Source: Flavobacterium macacae (GTDB lineage Bacteria > Bacteroidota > Bacteroidia > Flavobacteriales > Flavobacteriaceae). Taken from it: a DNA stretch of 64,000 nt. This document shows, one piece after another, positions 28,156 through 37,512 of the stretch. A program made the position numbers and the translations under genes. The notes under the pieces are model-generated. The model worked only from the letters and a program-made list of their open reading frames with translations, ran no database searches and had not been told where the DNA came from. The stretch lies in assembly GCF_003865365.1 (NCBI RefSeq), contig NZ_RQVR01000004.1:152008-216007 (forward strand), read 5' to 3'. Every line of letters starts with the position of its first letter. Position 1 is the stretch's first letter.

Positions 28156-28419
28156 ATGAGCAACAAAAAAGTAGTATTAGGGATTGCAGCAGGAGTTGCA
28201 GCTTTAGCCGTAGTAGGTTTGTTAGTAACCAAGAAAAAATCGAAAAAAGAGAAATTCGCTGACGCAGCCAAAGATGCAAAAGATAATTTCAGAAGCAAAC
28301 TACAAGAATTGCAGCGCAAAGCAAAAAAAGAATTCAACAGCGCACTAGAAGACAATGGAAGTATTGCCAATAAAGCAAAAGAGAGAGCGAACGAATGGAT
28401 CGGAAAGACTTCGAATTAA
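28156..28419 (+). CDS. YtxH-like small membrane protein
   Basis: The 87 residues have one N-terminal transmembrane segment (VVLGIAAGVAALAVVGLLV), then a Lys-rich stretch and a long amphipathic helix (FADAAKDAKDNFRSKLQELQ). This layout is typical of YtxH/DUF883-like general-stress proteins, which sit in the inner membrane. The function is not established. It lies upstream of the glycosyltransferase gene with a 57-base gap. Confidence 0.7.
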   Translation: MSNKKVVLGIAAGVAALAVVGLLVTKKKSKKEKFADAAKDAKDNFRSKLQELQRKAKKEFNSALEDNGSIANKAKERANEWIGKTSN

Positions 28420-28476
28420 TTTCGAAACCAACTGATGAATGAGTAAGGAATTGAGAATTGCAAAAAAAGATTTAAA

Positions 28477-30840
28477 ATGAAAAAGACCAATCAAACCACA
28501 AACATTGAGAATTTAAACTCCACAACAAGCATTTTTCCTTCAAGGATTAATTCCTCTTTTTCTGACGAAGATTCTTTGCCAGAAATTTTATTCATTACAT
28601 CATTCCCGCCCAGAGAATGTGGTATTGCAACTTATTCTCAAGATTTGATGAAGGCTTTGAATAAGCAATTTGTCAGTTCTTTTAAATTGACCGTTTGCGC
28701 TTTAGAAAACAATAACGAAAGACATTTATATTCAGAGGAAGAAGTAAAATACACTTTAAATACGTCTGATATCAATTCTTTTGCTTCAGTAGCAGATGCA
28801 ATAAATAATGATCCAGCTATTAAGGTTGTGGTCTTGCAACACGAATTTGGCTTGTTTGCTGAAAATGTTGCCACTTTCAATAAATTCATTACCGACATTC
28901 AAAAACCATTGTCCGTGGTATTTCATACGGTTCTTCCAAGACCTGACGAAGTTTTTAAAGCAAATGTGCAACACATTCTTGACAGAGCCGATTCTTTAAT
29001 TGTGATGACTGAAAATTCTTCAAATATTCTTTTGGAAGATTATCAAGTCGAAAAAGAAAAAATTACGGTAATTCCACACGGAACACATTTGGTTCCGCAT
29101 ACCGACAAAAATATCCTGAAAGCTAAATATGGCGTAAAAGGCAGAAGAATCCTTTCTACTTTTGGCTTGTTAAGTTCCGGAAAAAGCATTGAAACCACTC
29201 TTGATGCATTGCCAAGTATTATCAATAAAAGTCCAGATGTATTATTTTTGATCATCGGAAAAACGCATCCTGGCGTTGTTGTCAATGAAGGCGAAATATA
29301 TCGAGAGTCTCTTATTAAAAAAATTCAAGAACTTGGACTTGAAAACCACGTTCAGTTTGTCAACAAATATTTGCCATTGAACGAACTGCTCGATTACCTT
29401 CAAATGACTGATATTTATCTTTTTGCTTCAAAAGATCCGAATCAAGCCGTCAGCGGTACTTTTTCGTATGCCATGAGTTGCGGTTGTGCGATTGTTTCGA
29501 CACCAATTCCTCACGCAAAAGAAATGGTTGCTGACAATTGCGGTTTGACTTTTGATTTTGGAGATTCAAAAAAACTGTCAGAAGCCGTAAACTTATTGAT
29601 TTATGATATCGGACTTCGAAAAAATATCGTGATGAATGGTTTGCATAAAATCATTCACACCGCTTGGGAAAATTCAGCAGTGGCTCATGCGGTTTTGTTC
29701 CAAAAAGTTTCTGGAAATCAAATCGAATTGCATTATAGAAATCCAGAATTGAACTTGGATCACGTTAAAAAAATGACGGATGATTTTGCGATGTTCCAAT
29801 TTTCCAAACTAAATCGTCCTGATCCCAATTCAGGTTATACTTTAGACGACAACGCCCGAGCGATGATTGCGGTTTGCCAAGATTATAAATTGACACGAGA
29901 CATTGATGATTTGAAATACATCAGCATTTACTTAAATTTCTTGGAATTCTGCCAAAATAATGAAGGAAAATTCTTGAACTACGTTGATGTAAACAAAAAC
30001 TTTACGCCACAAAATAATGCTGTAAATTTAGAAGACAGCTCAGGCCGTGCGATTTGGGCATTAGGATATTTGATTTCATTAACGCCTCTCCTACCTTCAA
30101 ATTTTATAAAAAAAGCCGAAAATGTTTTCAGAAAAGCAATGCTTCAAACCGAAAACATGCATTCTCCAAGAGCAATGGCATTTGTAATCAAGGGAGCGTA
30201 TTATTTCAACCGACAAATAAAAGAACTGGACAATCAAGCTTCTATTAAAACGTTTGCTGACCGATTGGTTCAAATGTACAAGCATGAAACAAAAGACGGT
30301 TGGAACTGGTTTGAAAGTTATTTGACTTATGCCAATAGCGTTCTTCCGGAAGCTTTGCTTTGCGCTTTCGCTGTAACCAAAGATGAAAAGTACAGTACGA
30401 TTGCCAAAGAATCTTTTGATTTTCTGTTAGACAATACTTTTACAGATAACGGAATTAAAGTGATTTCAAATCGTTCTTGGCACATTAAAGGTCAAGAAAA
30501 ACAAGAGTTTGGCGAACAGCCAATTGATGTGGCGTACACGATTCTTGCGTTGCGAAAATTCCATGATATTTATAAAGACGAAGACTATTTGAATAAAATG
30601 GAAATGGCTTTCAATTGGTTTTTAGGAAACAATCACTTGAAACAAATCATATACAATCCTTGCACTGGTGGCTGTTTTGACGGCTTAGAAGAAACGCACG
30701 TAAATTTAAACCAAGGCGCCGAATCAACCGTGAGTTATTTAATGGCGCGTTTGACCATTGCCAAATATTTTGGAAACGCAAACACCATTTATTTTCGAAA
30801 AAAATTAAAAGCAGCAAAACTATTGCTTTTGAAAGCTTAA
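28477..30840 (+). CDS. GT4 glycosyltransferase fused to an alpha/alpha-barrel domain
   Basis: The 787 residues have a GT-B glycosyltransferase half, about 30-400: SFPPRECGIATYSQDLMKAL, VIPHGTHLVPHTDK, LLSSGKSIETTLDALP, and VSGTFSYAMSCGCAIVSTP with KEMV as the donor-site region. The C-terminal half, about 430-787, is an all-helical domain with GYTLDDNARAMIAVC, GRAIWALGYLI, NWFESYLTYANSVLPEALL and GAESTVSYLMAR. This recalls alpha/alpha-toroid epimerases or glycosidases. Family relatives are often placed beside GH130 mannoside phosphorylases, but none is in this window. The sugar substrates are unknown. Confidence 0.82.
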   Translation: MKKTNQTTNIENLNSTTSIFPSRINSSFSDEDSLPEILFITSFPPRECGIATYSQDLMKALNKQFVSSFKLTVCALENNNERHLYSEEEVKYTLNTSDINSFASVADAINNDPAIKVVVLQHEFGLFAENVATFNKFITDIQKPLSVVFHTVLPRPDEVFKANVQHILDRADSLIVMTENSSNILLEDYQVEKEKITVIPHGTHLVPHTDKNILKAKYGVKGRRILSTFGLLSSGKSIETTLDALPSIINKSPDVLFLIIGKTHPGVVVNEGEIYRESLIKKIQELGLENHVQFVNKYLPLNELLDYLQMTDIYLFASKDPNQAVSGTFSYAMSCGCAIVSTPIPHAKEMVADNCGLTFDFGDSKKLSEAVNLLIYDIGLRKNIVMNGLHKIIHTAWENSAVAHAVLFQKVSGNQIELHYRNPELNLDHVKKMTDDFAMFQFSKLNRPDPNSGYTLDDNARAMIAVCQDYKLTRDIDDLKYISIYLNFLEFCQNNEGKFLNYVDVNKNFTPQNNAVNLEDSSGRAIWALGYLISLTPLLPSNFIKKAENVFRKAMLQTENMHSPRAMAFVIKGAYYFNRQIKELDNQASIKTFADRLVQMYKHETKDGWNWFESYLTYANSVLPEALLCAFAVTKDEKYSTIAKESFDFLLDNTFTDNGIKVISNRSWHIKGQEKQEFGEQPIDVAYTILALRKFHDIYKDEDYLNKMEMAFNWFLGNNHLKQIIYNPCTGGCFDGLEETHVNLNQGAESTVSYLMARLTIAKYFGNANTIYFRKKLKAAKLLLLKA

Positions 30841-30852
30841 TTACTAATTCCC

Positions 30853-30888
30853 AAAAAAGCCAGACTGAAATTGTAGTCTGGCTTTTTT
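30853..30888 (+). terminator. Terminator after the glycosyltransferase
   Basis: AAAAAAGCCAGACT (30853-30866) pairs perfectly with AGTCTGGCTTTTTT (30875-30888), and a T-run follows. Confidence 0.88.
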
Positions 30889-30911
30889 TTATTTAAATAT
30901 TAGGCATAAAA

Positions 30912-30933
30912 AAAGAGACTCGAAAGTCTCTTT
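30912..30933 (-). terminator. Terminator after the lipoprotein gene
   Basis: AAAGAGACT (30912-30920) and AGTCTCTTT (30925-30933) form a stem with a CGAA tetraloop. It lies 22 bases past the minus-strand stop. Confidence 0.8.
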
Positions 30934-30955
30934 AGATTATTATTGAAAATTGATA

Positions 30956-31486
30956 TTATCTTTCTCCGATTGTTCTAACGTTTGAAGAATTTAATTTGTA
31001 AGCTTGCATAACTGCGTTATAATCTGTTAAATCAACTGAAGCTGTATTAGTTGCCGATTTATTACTTAAAAAACCTGGAATAACTACAACTCTAAATACT
31101 TGGTTTACAGAAAAAGCTGGAGCATCTTCTGCTGGAAAAGTACTATCAATGTAAATATTGATGTCATTAACAGAAAAATCAAATGTATACAGCAAATCAT
31201 CAGCACCATTATTGAAATAATAAGTTTGAGGTAAAGCTTCCCAAACGTCGTTTCCAGCATTTGTCCCTGATAATCTATATACCAAAATCATATCAGAAGA
31301 GAAAATTTGTGGACTCAAAGTGTAATTAATTGTGTAACCATTAGCAGCTGTAAAAGTTGTATTTCCGTTAATTTCAAAAACCTCAGCAATCGTATCATTA
31401 TCGCTATAAATACGATCATCATTGTTTGAACAACCAGTTAGCGCCGTCATTGCGACAACTGTCAATAGTAAAAATATTCTTTTCAT
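30956..31486 (-). CDS. Hypothetical lipoprotein
   Basis: The 176 residues begin with a lipoprotein signal (MKRIFLLLTVVAMTALTGC, Cys at 19). The mature part is acidic and beta-rich, with Tyr, Asn and Asp common (for example NGYTINYTLSPQIFSSDMIL). I do not recognise a family. It is conserved-looking rather than degenerate. It has its own terminator and diverges from the DUF1543 gene. Surface or periplasmic placement is inferred from the lipobox. Confidence 0.6.
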   Translation of the reverse strand: MKRIFLLLTVVAMTALTGCSNNDDRIYSDNDTIAEVFEINGNTTFTAANGYTINYTLSPQIFSSDMILVYRLSGTNAGNDVWEALPQTYYFNNGADDLLYTFDFSVNDINIYIDSTFPAEDAPAFSVNQVFRVVVIPGFLSNKSATNTASVDLTDYNAVMQAYKLNSSNVRTIGER

Positions 31487-31582
31487 AACTTATTTTTTTA
31501 TTTGTTTATAAATATATTCCAAAAATAAAGCCAAAAAAATATTTTTAGAGAATTTTAGCAAAAATATTTTAATTTTGAACTT

Positions 31583-32143
31583 ATGAAACAAAAACTTTTT
31601 ATGGTAATCATTGGCTGTACGCCAGAAGGACGACTTACTGAACAACACGATGCTTTTTTTGGAATTGCAAACTCTTTAAAAGATTTGGTTCCAGAAATGA
31701 TTGCTTTTTGGCCTGAAGCCAAAGGAATTATCCACATCGATTCTTGGAGAGAAGTAACCAATGTTGACGGATATTCTATTGAAGTGATTCAAAAACAACA
31801 AACTGCCACAGCTGAAAAATTATTTTTTTTAAACTTGGGAGGTTACAAACCTGGCGAACTTGAAGAATTTCATTATAAACTGCTAACCGTTTCTGAAACG
31901 CTTTCTGGTGCTACAAAACGTTCTAAAGAAACTGCGTTTTACAAACATTATGGCTTTAAAGGAGCAACATCACATGTTGATGAGAAATACGGAATTGACA
32001 TTGATGACGCTCACAAAGTAGAAGATATATTGCCTAAAAATACGAAAGACCAATTTCAATTAAAAATCACGAAACAAGAGATTTTAACAGAAGACGAATT
32101 GCATATTGGTTATTTAAAAATCTCCAAGCTTTTAAAATTGTAA
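31583..32143 (+). CDS. DUF1543 domain protein
   Basis: The 186 residues carry the DUF1543-type sequence KLFMVIIGCTPEGRLTEQHD, then FFGIANSLKDLVPEM, IHIDSWREVTNVDGY and FFLNLGGYKPGELEEFHYK. The function is unknown; there is no signal peptide, so it is cytoplasmic. It is a single gene, convergent with the frameshifted gene downstream. The family name is from recall of the signature. Confidence 0.75.
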   Translation: MKQKLFMVIIGCTPEGRLTEQHDAFFGIANSLKDLVPEMIAFWPEAKGIIHIDSWREVTNVDGYSIEVIQKQQTATAEKLFFLNLGGYKPGELEEFHYKLLTVSETLSGATKRSKETAFYKHYGFKGATSHVDEKYGIDIDDAHKVEDILPKNTKDQFQLKITKQEILTEDELHIGYLKISKLLKL

Positions 32144-32144
32144 A

Positions 32145-33007
32145 TTATTCCAAAATGATCTTATGGATTTGTTGTTTCTTCGTCACAAAAGGTTTTTTTG
32201 CAAAATATTCATTGGTTAAAAAAAACGTTTTTCCGTCTTCAGAAGCTATTCCTTCTACTTGATGGAAAGGCAATTTGAGTTTTATTTTTTCACTTTTACC
32301 TGAGAAAAAATCATTTTCTTGAAAATCAGAAAACTTATAAATAAACGGTTTCAGTTTTTTGGAATATCCGGATAGAACCAATTTATGGTCTACAAAAATA
32401 GCATCTGTAATTAATCCATTTACTTTAAATTTCGTTTTGAACTTTGCTGTATAATTTCCCGGAAGTTTCGACAGGAATATAAATTGGTCTGTTTTGAAGT
32501 CCACTGTTTGGTAAAAATATAAATACTGTCGTTGGAAACTATAAAAGCTTCGCCATCGAAATCGGTTGTGTTTGATTTTTTTGGAGTAAAATCTAGTTGA
32601 TCAGAATACTTAAAATGGATCGTGTCCAATTTTTGAATTCCTGATAAAAGTGCTTCTTTTTCAATTCTTAAGATATTTAAATTAGTTCTGTTTCCTGTAA
32701 TATTATTTCCAAAATCACCTATGTAAATATAATTTTCATCTTGTGAAATAGATTCCCAATCGTTATTTTTTACATTTTCTAAATGAATGGTTTGAGTGAT
32801 TTCTCCCGAAAATGGATCCAAAGCATACAAATTGGTATCTCCATCATCATTGTGCGTCCACAATTTGTTGCTCCAAAATAACAAACCTGAAGTTTCCCTA
32901 CTATTTTCATCTAAAACTTTAGAATATTCCGGCTTCAACTTTTGAGCATTGGCAGTCAAAAGTAAGCTTGAGAAAAAGAAAAAAAGGATATGATATTTTA
33001 TTTTCAT
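32145..33007 (-). pseudogene. Secreted beta-propeller-like gene split by a one-base shift
   Basis: The first part (33007 to about 32475) starts with a signal peptide ending near TANAQ. It continues SGLLFWSNKLWTHNDDGDTNLY and SISQDENYIYIGDFGNN, typical of SdiA-regulated-like propellers. After TNLYS the frame turns to CRNFRE and stops at 32420. The second part reads FIFLSKLPGNYTAKF in the next frame and runs to the stop at 32145. The joined product would be about 287 residues. One base appears missing near 32475, either a true lesion or an assembly error. Confidence 0.65.
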
Positions 33008-33131
33008 TTGGATAAAAATAAGAAAAGCTACAGACAACTGCAGCTTCTCCTTCTTATTTATTTTAAAGTTTTCAGGAAAAAGCTGTATCGGTTGAATACA
33101 AGCCTTTTATAGAGATTATCAAAGAAGTCAG

Positions 33132-33170
33132 GTAACGATTTGGTAACGGTGCTTATTGCTTTGCTTTTCA
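33132..33170. other. Candidate left attachment region of the island
   Basis: Two GTAAC motifs (33132-33136 and 33143-33147) are spaced 11 bases apart as GTAACG-A-TTT-G-GTAAC. The same arrangement occurs at 49612-49627, beside the integrase. A TGCTTTTCA at 33162-33170 also recurs at 49656-49664. Confidence 0.4.
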
Positions 33171-33316
33171 ACGTGTTTCCGTTAGCTCATAGCAAATATA
33201 AATAATTTTAAGTGTTATTTCACAATATCTAAATTCAGATTGCTTTAACAACGTCAGTTTGTGTACTGAACTGACGTTGCATAATTAATAGAAAGCACTG
33301 TCCTTGTCTTTTTACT

Positions 33317-34528
33317 TTATTTCAATTTAATCTTTTTCTCAGCAGGGTCGTATTCGTAGTTTACTATGTTTTCATTTAAAATCAACTGAATTGCCTCTTC
33401 AATAACTTCAAAAGGAACTACAAACCATTCTCTCGGATTTAGTCTTTGTCCTTTTTCATTAAACAAGTCAATGTCTAAACAAGCATTGGCGAAAAATCTA
33501 TGTAAAAGACCTTCTAATTTGTCAGCATTTCTATTATAAACTTTGTAAGTCGCTACTTTCTGTACGTCCGCAAATAAATAGGTCGCTTCATTCTTTGCAT
33601 TTTTTATTCGCTCATCTACTGAATTTCTGGCAAAACCAACTTTATATAAGTCTTTAATGTTTGCTATTTGAGTGTTGCTTGATTTTGATTTCAGTACATA
33701 AATCCAACCTAATTGTATATCTTCTTCCTTTAAAAGTCCCGTATTAACAAATAAGTCTTGTTCGATTTTCTCATAAGTATTGGTAATCAATTTTCCGTTT
33801 TTTTGGATTTGTTTACCTAAGGAACGAAAAAGCATATTGCTGTAAGTTCCATTTTCAAAAATTGTTCTCGTACGTCCTTCTGTGCGAACTCTGTTTCCTG
33901 AACCTAATTCTTTTTCTTCTGTTTTCAAATTCGCAGATTCCAAGTACAAAAGGATGCCATCCATTAAATAAAAATCACCTACGTGAAGATTTTTTTCAAT
34001 GTTTTTGAACGGCTTTATCTTCCTTTTTCCCTCTTTAATTTCTTTATGTACTTTTTGAAACAGTACTTCATATTTTTCAAACTCTTTTTCTTTAATTGGC
34101 TTTCTTTGTGCAACAAAATCTGTCTCAGCTCTGTCTTCTGGTTTTGGTGTGTGTTTGAATTTGAAAATGTCCAAATCCTTATCCGAATCTAATAAACCAA
34201 GTTCATCCTCTTCATTCAGAATATCATCAATTGTTGCTTTTTCCAATTCAACGTAGCCCAATAAGTTATACCTGTCAAATGGTTTTAGAATCTTCTTTTG
34301 AGCTTCATTTTCTCTAAAGTTTTTCAATTTTGCCATCAAACCATATTCAGACATACTCGACTTATTTGGCTCTCTATTGTTTTTAACAAAGAATGAATTT
34401 ATTTCCTCAAAGGAATCAATAAGTCTTTCTTCATCTGTTTTCACAGAGGAAGCTTTGGCTTTAGAATCTAACAAGCCAAAATCGTCATCATCAAAGATAT
34501 CGTCTATTGTTAGTTTCTTCTTAGCCAT
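33317..34528 (-). CDS. GIY-YIG/T5orf172-like nuclease, last gene of the defence operon
   Basis: The 403 residues have an acidic N-terminus with a repeated motif, TIDDI...GLLDS at 7-22 and again at 99-115. The C-terminal domain resembles GIY-YIG/T5orf172 proteins: GWIYVLKS (G274-Y277), LYKVGF (Y295, G298), R307 in VDERIKNA, then E339 and H343 in LEGLLHRFF and a terminal REWFVVP. The motif residues fit an active nuclease, though the fold is inferred. Its first eight bases overlap the upstream helicase gene, so it is probably the nuclease subunit working with that helicase. Confidence 0.72.
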   Translation of the reverse strand: MAKKKLTIDDIFDDDDFGLLDSKAKASSVKTDEERLIDSFEEINSFFVKNNREPNKSSMSEYGLMAKLKNFRENEAQKKILKPFDRYNLLGYVELEKATIDDILNEEDELGLLDSDKDLDIFKFKHTPKPEDRAETDFVAQRKPIKEKEFEKYEVLFQKVHKEIKEGKRKIKPFKNIEKNLHVGDFYLMDGILLYLESANLKTEEKELGSGNRVRTEGRTRTIFENGTYSNMLFRSLGKQIQKNGKLITNTYEKIEQDLFVNTGLLKEEDIQLGWIYVLKSKSSNTQIANIKDLYKVGFARNSVDERIKNAKNEATYLFADVQKVATYKVYNRNADKLEGLLHRFFANACLDIDLFNEKGQRLNPREWFVVPFEVIEEAIQLILNENIVNYEYDPAEKKIKLK

Positions 34529-36482
34529 TTGCCAATGCTTTTTTACGTTTTAGTTCTCTCAAAAAAACTAGTGCTTCCGCCATTCTTTTTTCCTTATGGT
34601 CAAACGATTGAATGTTTGGCTGTTCTCCATTATTATTCTTGACCCATTCTTTGATTTTTGGCCATAACAAAATCGCTTCTTCTTCGGTCATTTCAAATTT
34701 AGTAGACTGAATATGCTCGTCAATCAATTTTAGAACTTGAGTAGTTACCGATTTTGATAAAATTTCAAAAGCTTTTTGAAAAGGATTTACTTGGTCTATC
34801 AAGTCAATATGAATATCATCAATGTTTACGAAACTACCTGCCATTCTTATAAATTTCTTGTCGCCTTGTTCTTCAATAGTACTATTTTTTATAACAGAAT
34901 CAACAACCACGTGTTGTCTAACGGCTTCAATATCATCATCACTTAAGTCAGGATAAATTTCGCGGATTATTTTAGGAATTAGAACTGTATTAATAACCTC
35001 TGGTTCAACATTGCCCGGCATTGCTTTAAGCATCTGAGGGTCTTGTAATAACTTTGCTTTTAAGTCATTTAGATCTGTTTCAATGATGTCTTTAGCTCTT
35101 TGTGAAGTGGGTAATTTAAAACCCCTAATTTTGATAGTTTTCTCATCATCTTCGTCTTCATCATCCTCATCTTTTTTTAGTTTGAACTTGAAGTTTGGGG
35201 CTAAAACTTGTTCCATAAGCAGAGACGCGGTAATGGCTTTTAACATATTGTTTACAGACAATTTCACATCATCATCTTGAGCATCAGGCTGAGCAATGAG
35301 GTTGGTAAATTGTGCGTGAGATTTGTTATTACTGTCTCTCGTAGCTCTACCTATAATCTGAATAATTTCTGTCAACGAACCTCTATAACCTATTGTTAGA
35401 GCGTGTTGACAATAAGGCCAATCAAAGCCTTCTTTTGCCATTCCTAAAGCGATAATAATATCAATATCATCTACCGATTTCACTTCACGTAAATATCCAC
35501 TTATTTTATCCCTTGATTTTGGATTGTCTTGAACTAAGTCTGCAACTTTCAAAATCTTGCCTGTTTTGTGACTTTTTATGTGAATCACTCCCGTGATTTC
35601 GTCTTGATATTCTATTGTTCCCAAAACATCAATAATATGGTCAACTTCATCGTGTTTAAGCTTTGAAGATTCGGCAGAGTTTACACTCGGAATATGAATA
35701 ATGGTTTTTTGATTCTCATCTAATATTTCTGCTAAAGCAGAAATTCCTGTTTCAGGATTTTTTTTGAAATATCTGCCTGTATAAAAGTGATAGCCAATAC
35801 CTAACGACTTTAAAAATTCATAGCCGTTTAATTGTTGATAATAAGTATAGGTTACTTTCGTAAATTTCGCTTCATCTTCTGGCATTAAAACTGGTACACT
35901 ATCACCTCTAAAGTATGAACCTGTCATAGCAACTATATGAGCACTGGAATTTGCCATAATGCTTTTTAACACTTGTCCCAAGATATTGTCACCTTCTGCT
36001 GATACGTGATGAAATTCATCAATAGCAACCAAAGTATCATCCAACTTTTTTACGTCTAAACCATCAAATGCAAAACGCAAAGTGGCGTGTGTACACACTA
36101 AAATTTGTTCGTCAGATTCTAAAAAGTTTAAGAATGCCGTTACTTTGCTTTTCTCTTCGCCTGGCGTACATAGATTATATCTTGGATTGGGATTCCAATC
36201 GGCAAAAAAGCCATACTTTTTCAATTCTGTTGTACCAAAAGATGCTCCAATGGATTTTTCAGGAACAGCAACAATTACTTTTTTTATGCCTTGATTTTTT
36301 AATTTATCCAAAGCAATAAACATTAAAGCCCTAGATTTACCAGATGCTGGCGGTGCTTTAAGTAATAAGTATTGAGCAGTTCTCCCTTCGTAAGCTTTTT
36401 CCTGCATTTCCCGCATACCCAAAGGATTGGTACTTTTGCTTTTTCCTGTTTGGTCGTATGTTACGTGTACTATATTTGGCAT
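34521..36482 (-). CDS. SF2 DEAD/DEAH-type helicase
   Basis: The 653 residues show motif I PPASGKS (44-50), motif II DEFH (155-158), MTGSYFRG as motif III, and motif VI QIIGRATR (375-382). This makes it a superfamily 2 ATP-dependent translocase like those in type I and III restriction enzymes. A Glu/Asp-rich stretch lies near 430-450. It has no nuclease motif of its own; the GIY-YIG gene overlapping its 3' end could supply cleavage. It starts three bases after the RhuM gene. Confidence 0.85.
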   Translation of the reverse strand: MPNIVHVTYDQTGKSKSTNPLGMREMQEKAYEGRTAQYLLLKAPPASGKSRALMFIALDKLKNQGIKKVIVAVPEKSIGASFGTTELKKYGFFADWNPNPRYNLCTPGEEKSKVTAFLNFLESDEQILVCTHATLRFAFDGLDVKKLDDTLVAIDEFHHVSAEGDNILGQVLKSIMANSSAHIVAMTGSYFRGDSVPVLMPEDEAKFTKVTYTYYQQLNGYEFLKSLGIGYHFYTGRYFKKNPETGISALAEILDENQKTIIHIPSVNSAESSKLKHDEVDHIIDVLGTIEYQDEITGVIHIKSHKTGKILKVADLVQDNPKSRDKISGYLREVKSVDDIDIIIALGMAKEGFDWPYCQHALTIGYRGSLTEIIQIIGRATRDSNNKSHAQFTNLIAQPDAQDDDVKLSVNNMLKAITASLLMEQVLAPNFKFKLKKDEDDEDEDDEKTIKIRGFKLPTSQRAKDIIETDLNDLKAKLLQDPQMLKAMPGNVEPEVINTVLIPKIIREIYPDLSDDDIEAVRQHVVVDSVIKNSTIEEQGDKKFIRMAGSFVNIDDIHIDLIDQVNPFQKAFEILSKSVTTQVLKLIDEHIQSTKFEMTEEEAILLWPKIKEWVKNNNGEQPNIQSFDHKEKRMAEALVFLRELKRKKALANG

Positions 36483-36485
36483 TGG

Positions 36486-37511
36486 TTATTTCTTTTTCTT
36501 GTCTACTAATTTTCTCATTTCCTTATCAAAATCGGAAATATAATTTTGGTCTTGAATCACACGGAATTTATCATACTCACTTTCGGCTTTTAGCTTTGCT
36601 TCCAACATTGATATTTTGCCATTGTCTTTCAAAATAGGATAATCTGCCAATTCCAAAAATTGAACTAAAAAGTTATCCCAATCCTTCATATTCATTACCT
36701 GCCTGTTCCTTGCTCTGTTTTCTGCTAAGTCTAAGTAAGAAGTGACTATTCTTTCTAACGCTTTTAAATGTTCTACGTTCAAATAATTTTTTGCAATAGT
36801 TACATCACTTTTTAAAATCTTTCCGTCAGGGGCTTGTTTCCAAGTTTTTAAACCCATATAAATTTTGGTAGCATCTGCTTCTGTATATATAATCTCAGCA
36901 GCCGTTTTCCCTGTTATTGCCCAATGTAGCTTGTTTTGAACCGAAGCAAAAAAGTGTTGAGTTATTTCCGATTTGTTATCATAATCAGCTGATAGTGCAT
37001 AGATGTCGGTAATTTTTTGATATAAACGTCTTTCACTTAATCGAATCTCACGAATTCGCTCCAACATTTCTTCGAAATAATCTTCTCCAAAATGTTTGAT
37101 TTGTTTCAATCGCTCATCATCCATAGCAAACCCCTTGATGATGTATTCGTGTAAAATTTCAGTCGCCCATTTTCTAAATTCAATGGCTCTTTGTGAGTGT
37201 ACCCTGTACCCAACCGCTGTTATGGCTCTTAAATTATAGTATTTGGTTTGATAGATTTTACCATCTTGGGCAGTGTGTCGGAAATCCCGACATACTGAAT
37301 TTTCATCCAATTCGGCATCTTCAAATATTTTTTTAAGGTGTTCGGTTATAGTAGAACGTCCTTTCTCAAAGAGTTCAGCTATTGTTTTTTGCGTTAACCA
37401 AAGCGTTTTATCTTGATAAAAAACGTCTATATTTACTTTACCATTTTCGGTTTTGAAAATAACAAAGTTGCTTATAGGCTGTAAATCGTTATTTTGATTT
37501 TCCCTGCTCAT
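36486..37511 (-). CDS. RhuM family protein
   Basis: The 341 residues contain the RhuM signature: KTENGKVNIDVFYQDKTLWL, then AELFEKGRSTITEHLKKIF and SVCRDFRHTAQDGKIYQTKYYNL, then GYRVHSQRAIEFRKWAT. RhuM was named in a Salmonella pathogenicity island, but the family is widespread on genomic islands and often lies inside restriction-modification operons; the molecular role is not established. The N-terminus looks like a DNA-binding Bro/KilA-type fold. It is one base from the ATPase gene and three from the helicase. Confidence 0.85.
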   Translation of the reverse strand: MSRENQNNDLQPISNFVIFKTENGKVNIDVFYQDKTLWLTQKTIAELFEKGRSTITEHLKKIFEDAELDENSVCRDFRHTAQDGKIYQTKYYNLRAITAVGYRVHSQRAIEFRKWATEILHEYIIKGFAMDDERLKQIKHFGEDYFEEMLERIREIRLSERRLYQKITDIYALSADYDNKSEITQHFFASVQNKLHWAITGKTAAEIIYTEADATKIYMGLKTWKQAPDGKILKSDVTIAKNYLNVEHLKALERIVTSYLDLAENRARNRQVMNMKDWDNFLVQFLELADYPILKDNGKISMLEAKLKAESEYDKFRVIQDQNYISDFDKEMRKLVDKKKK

Positions 37512-37512
37512 A

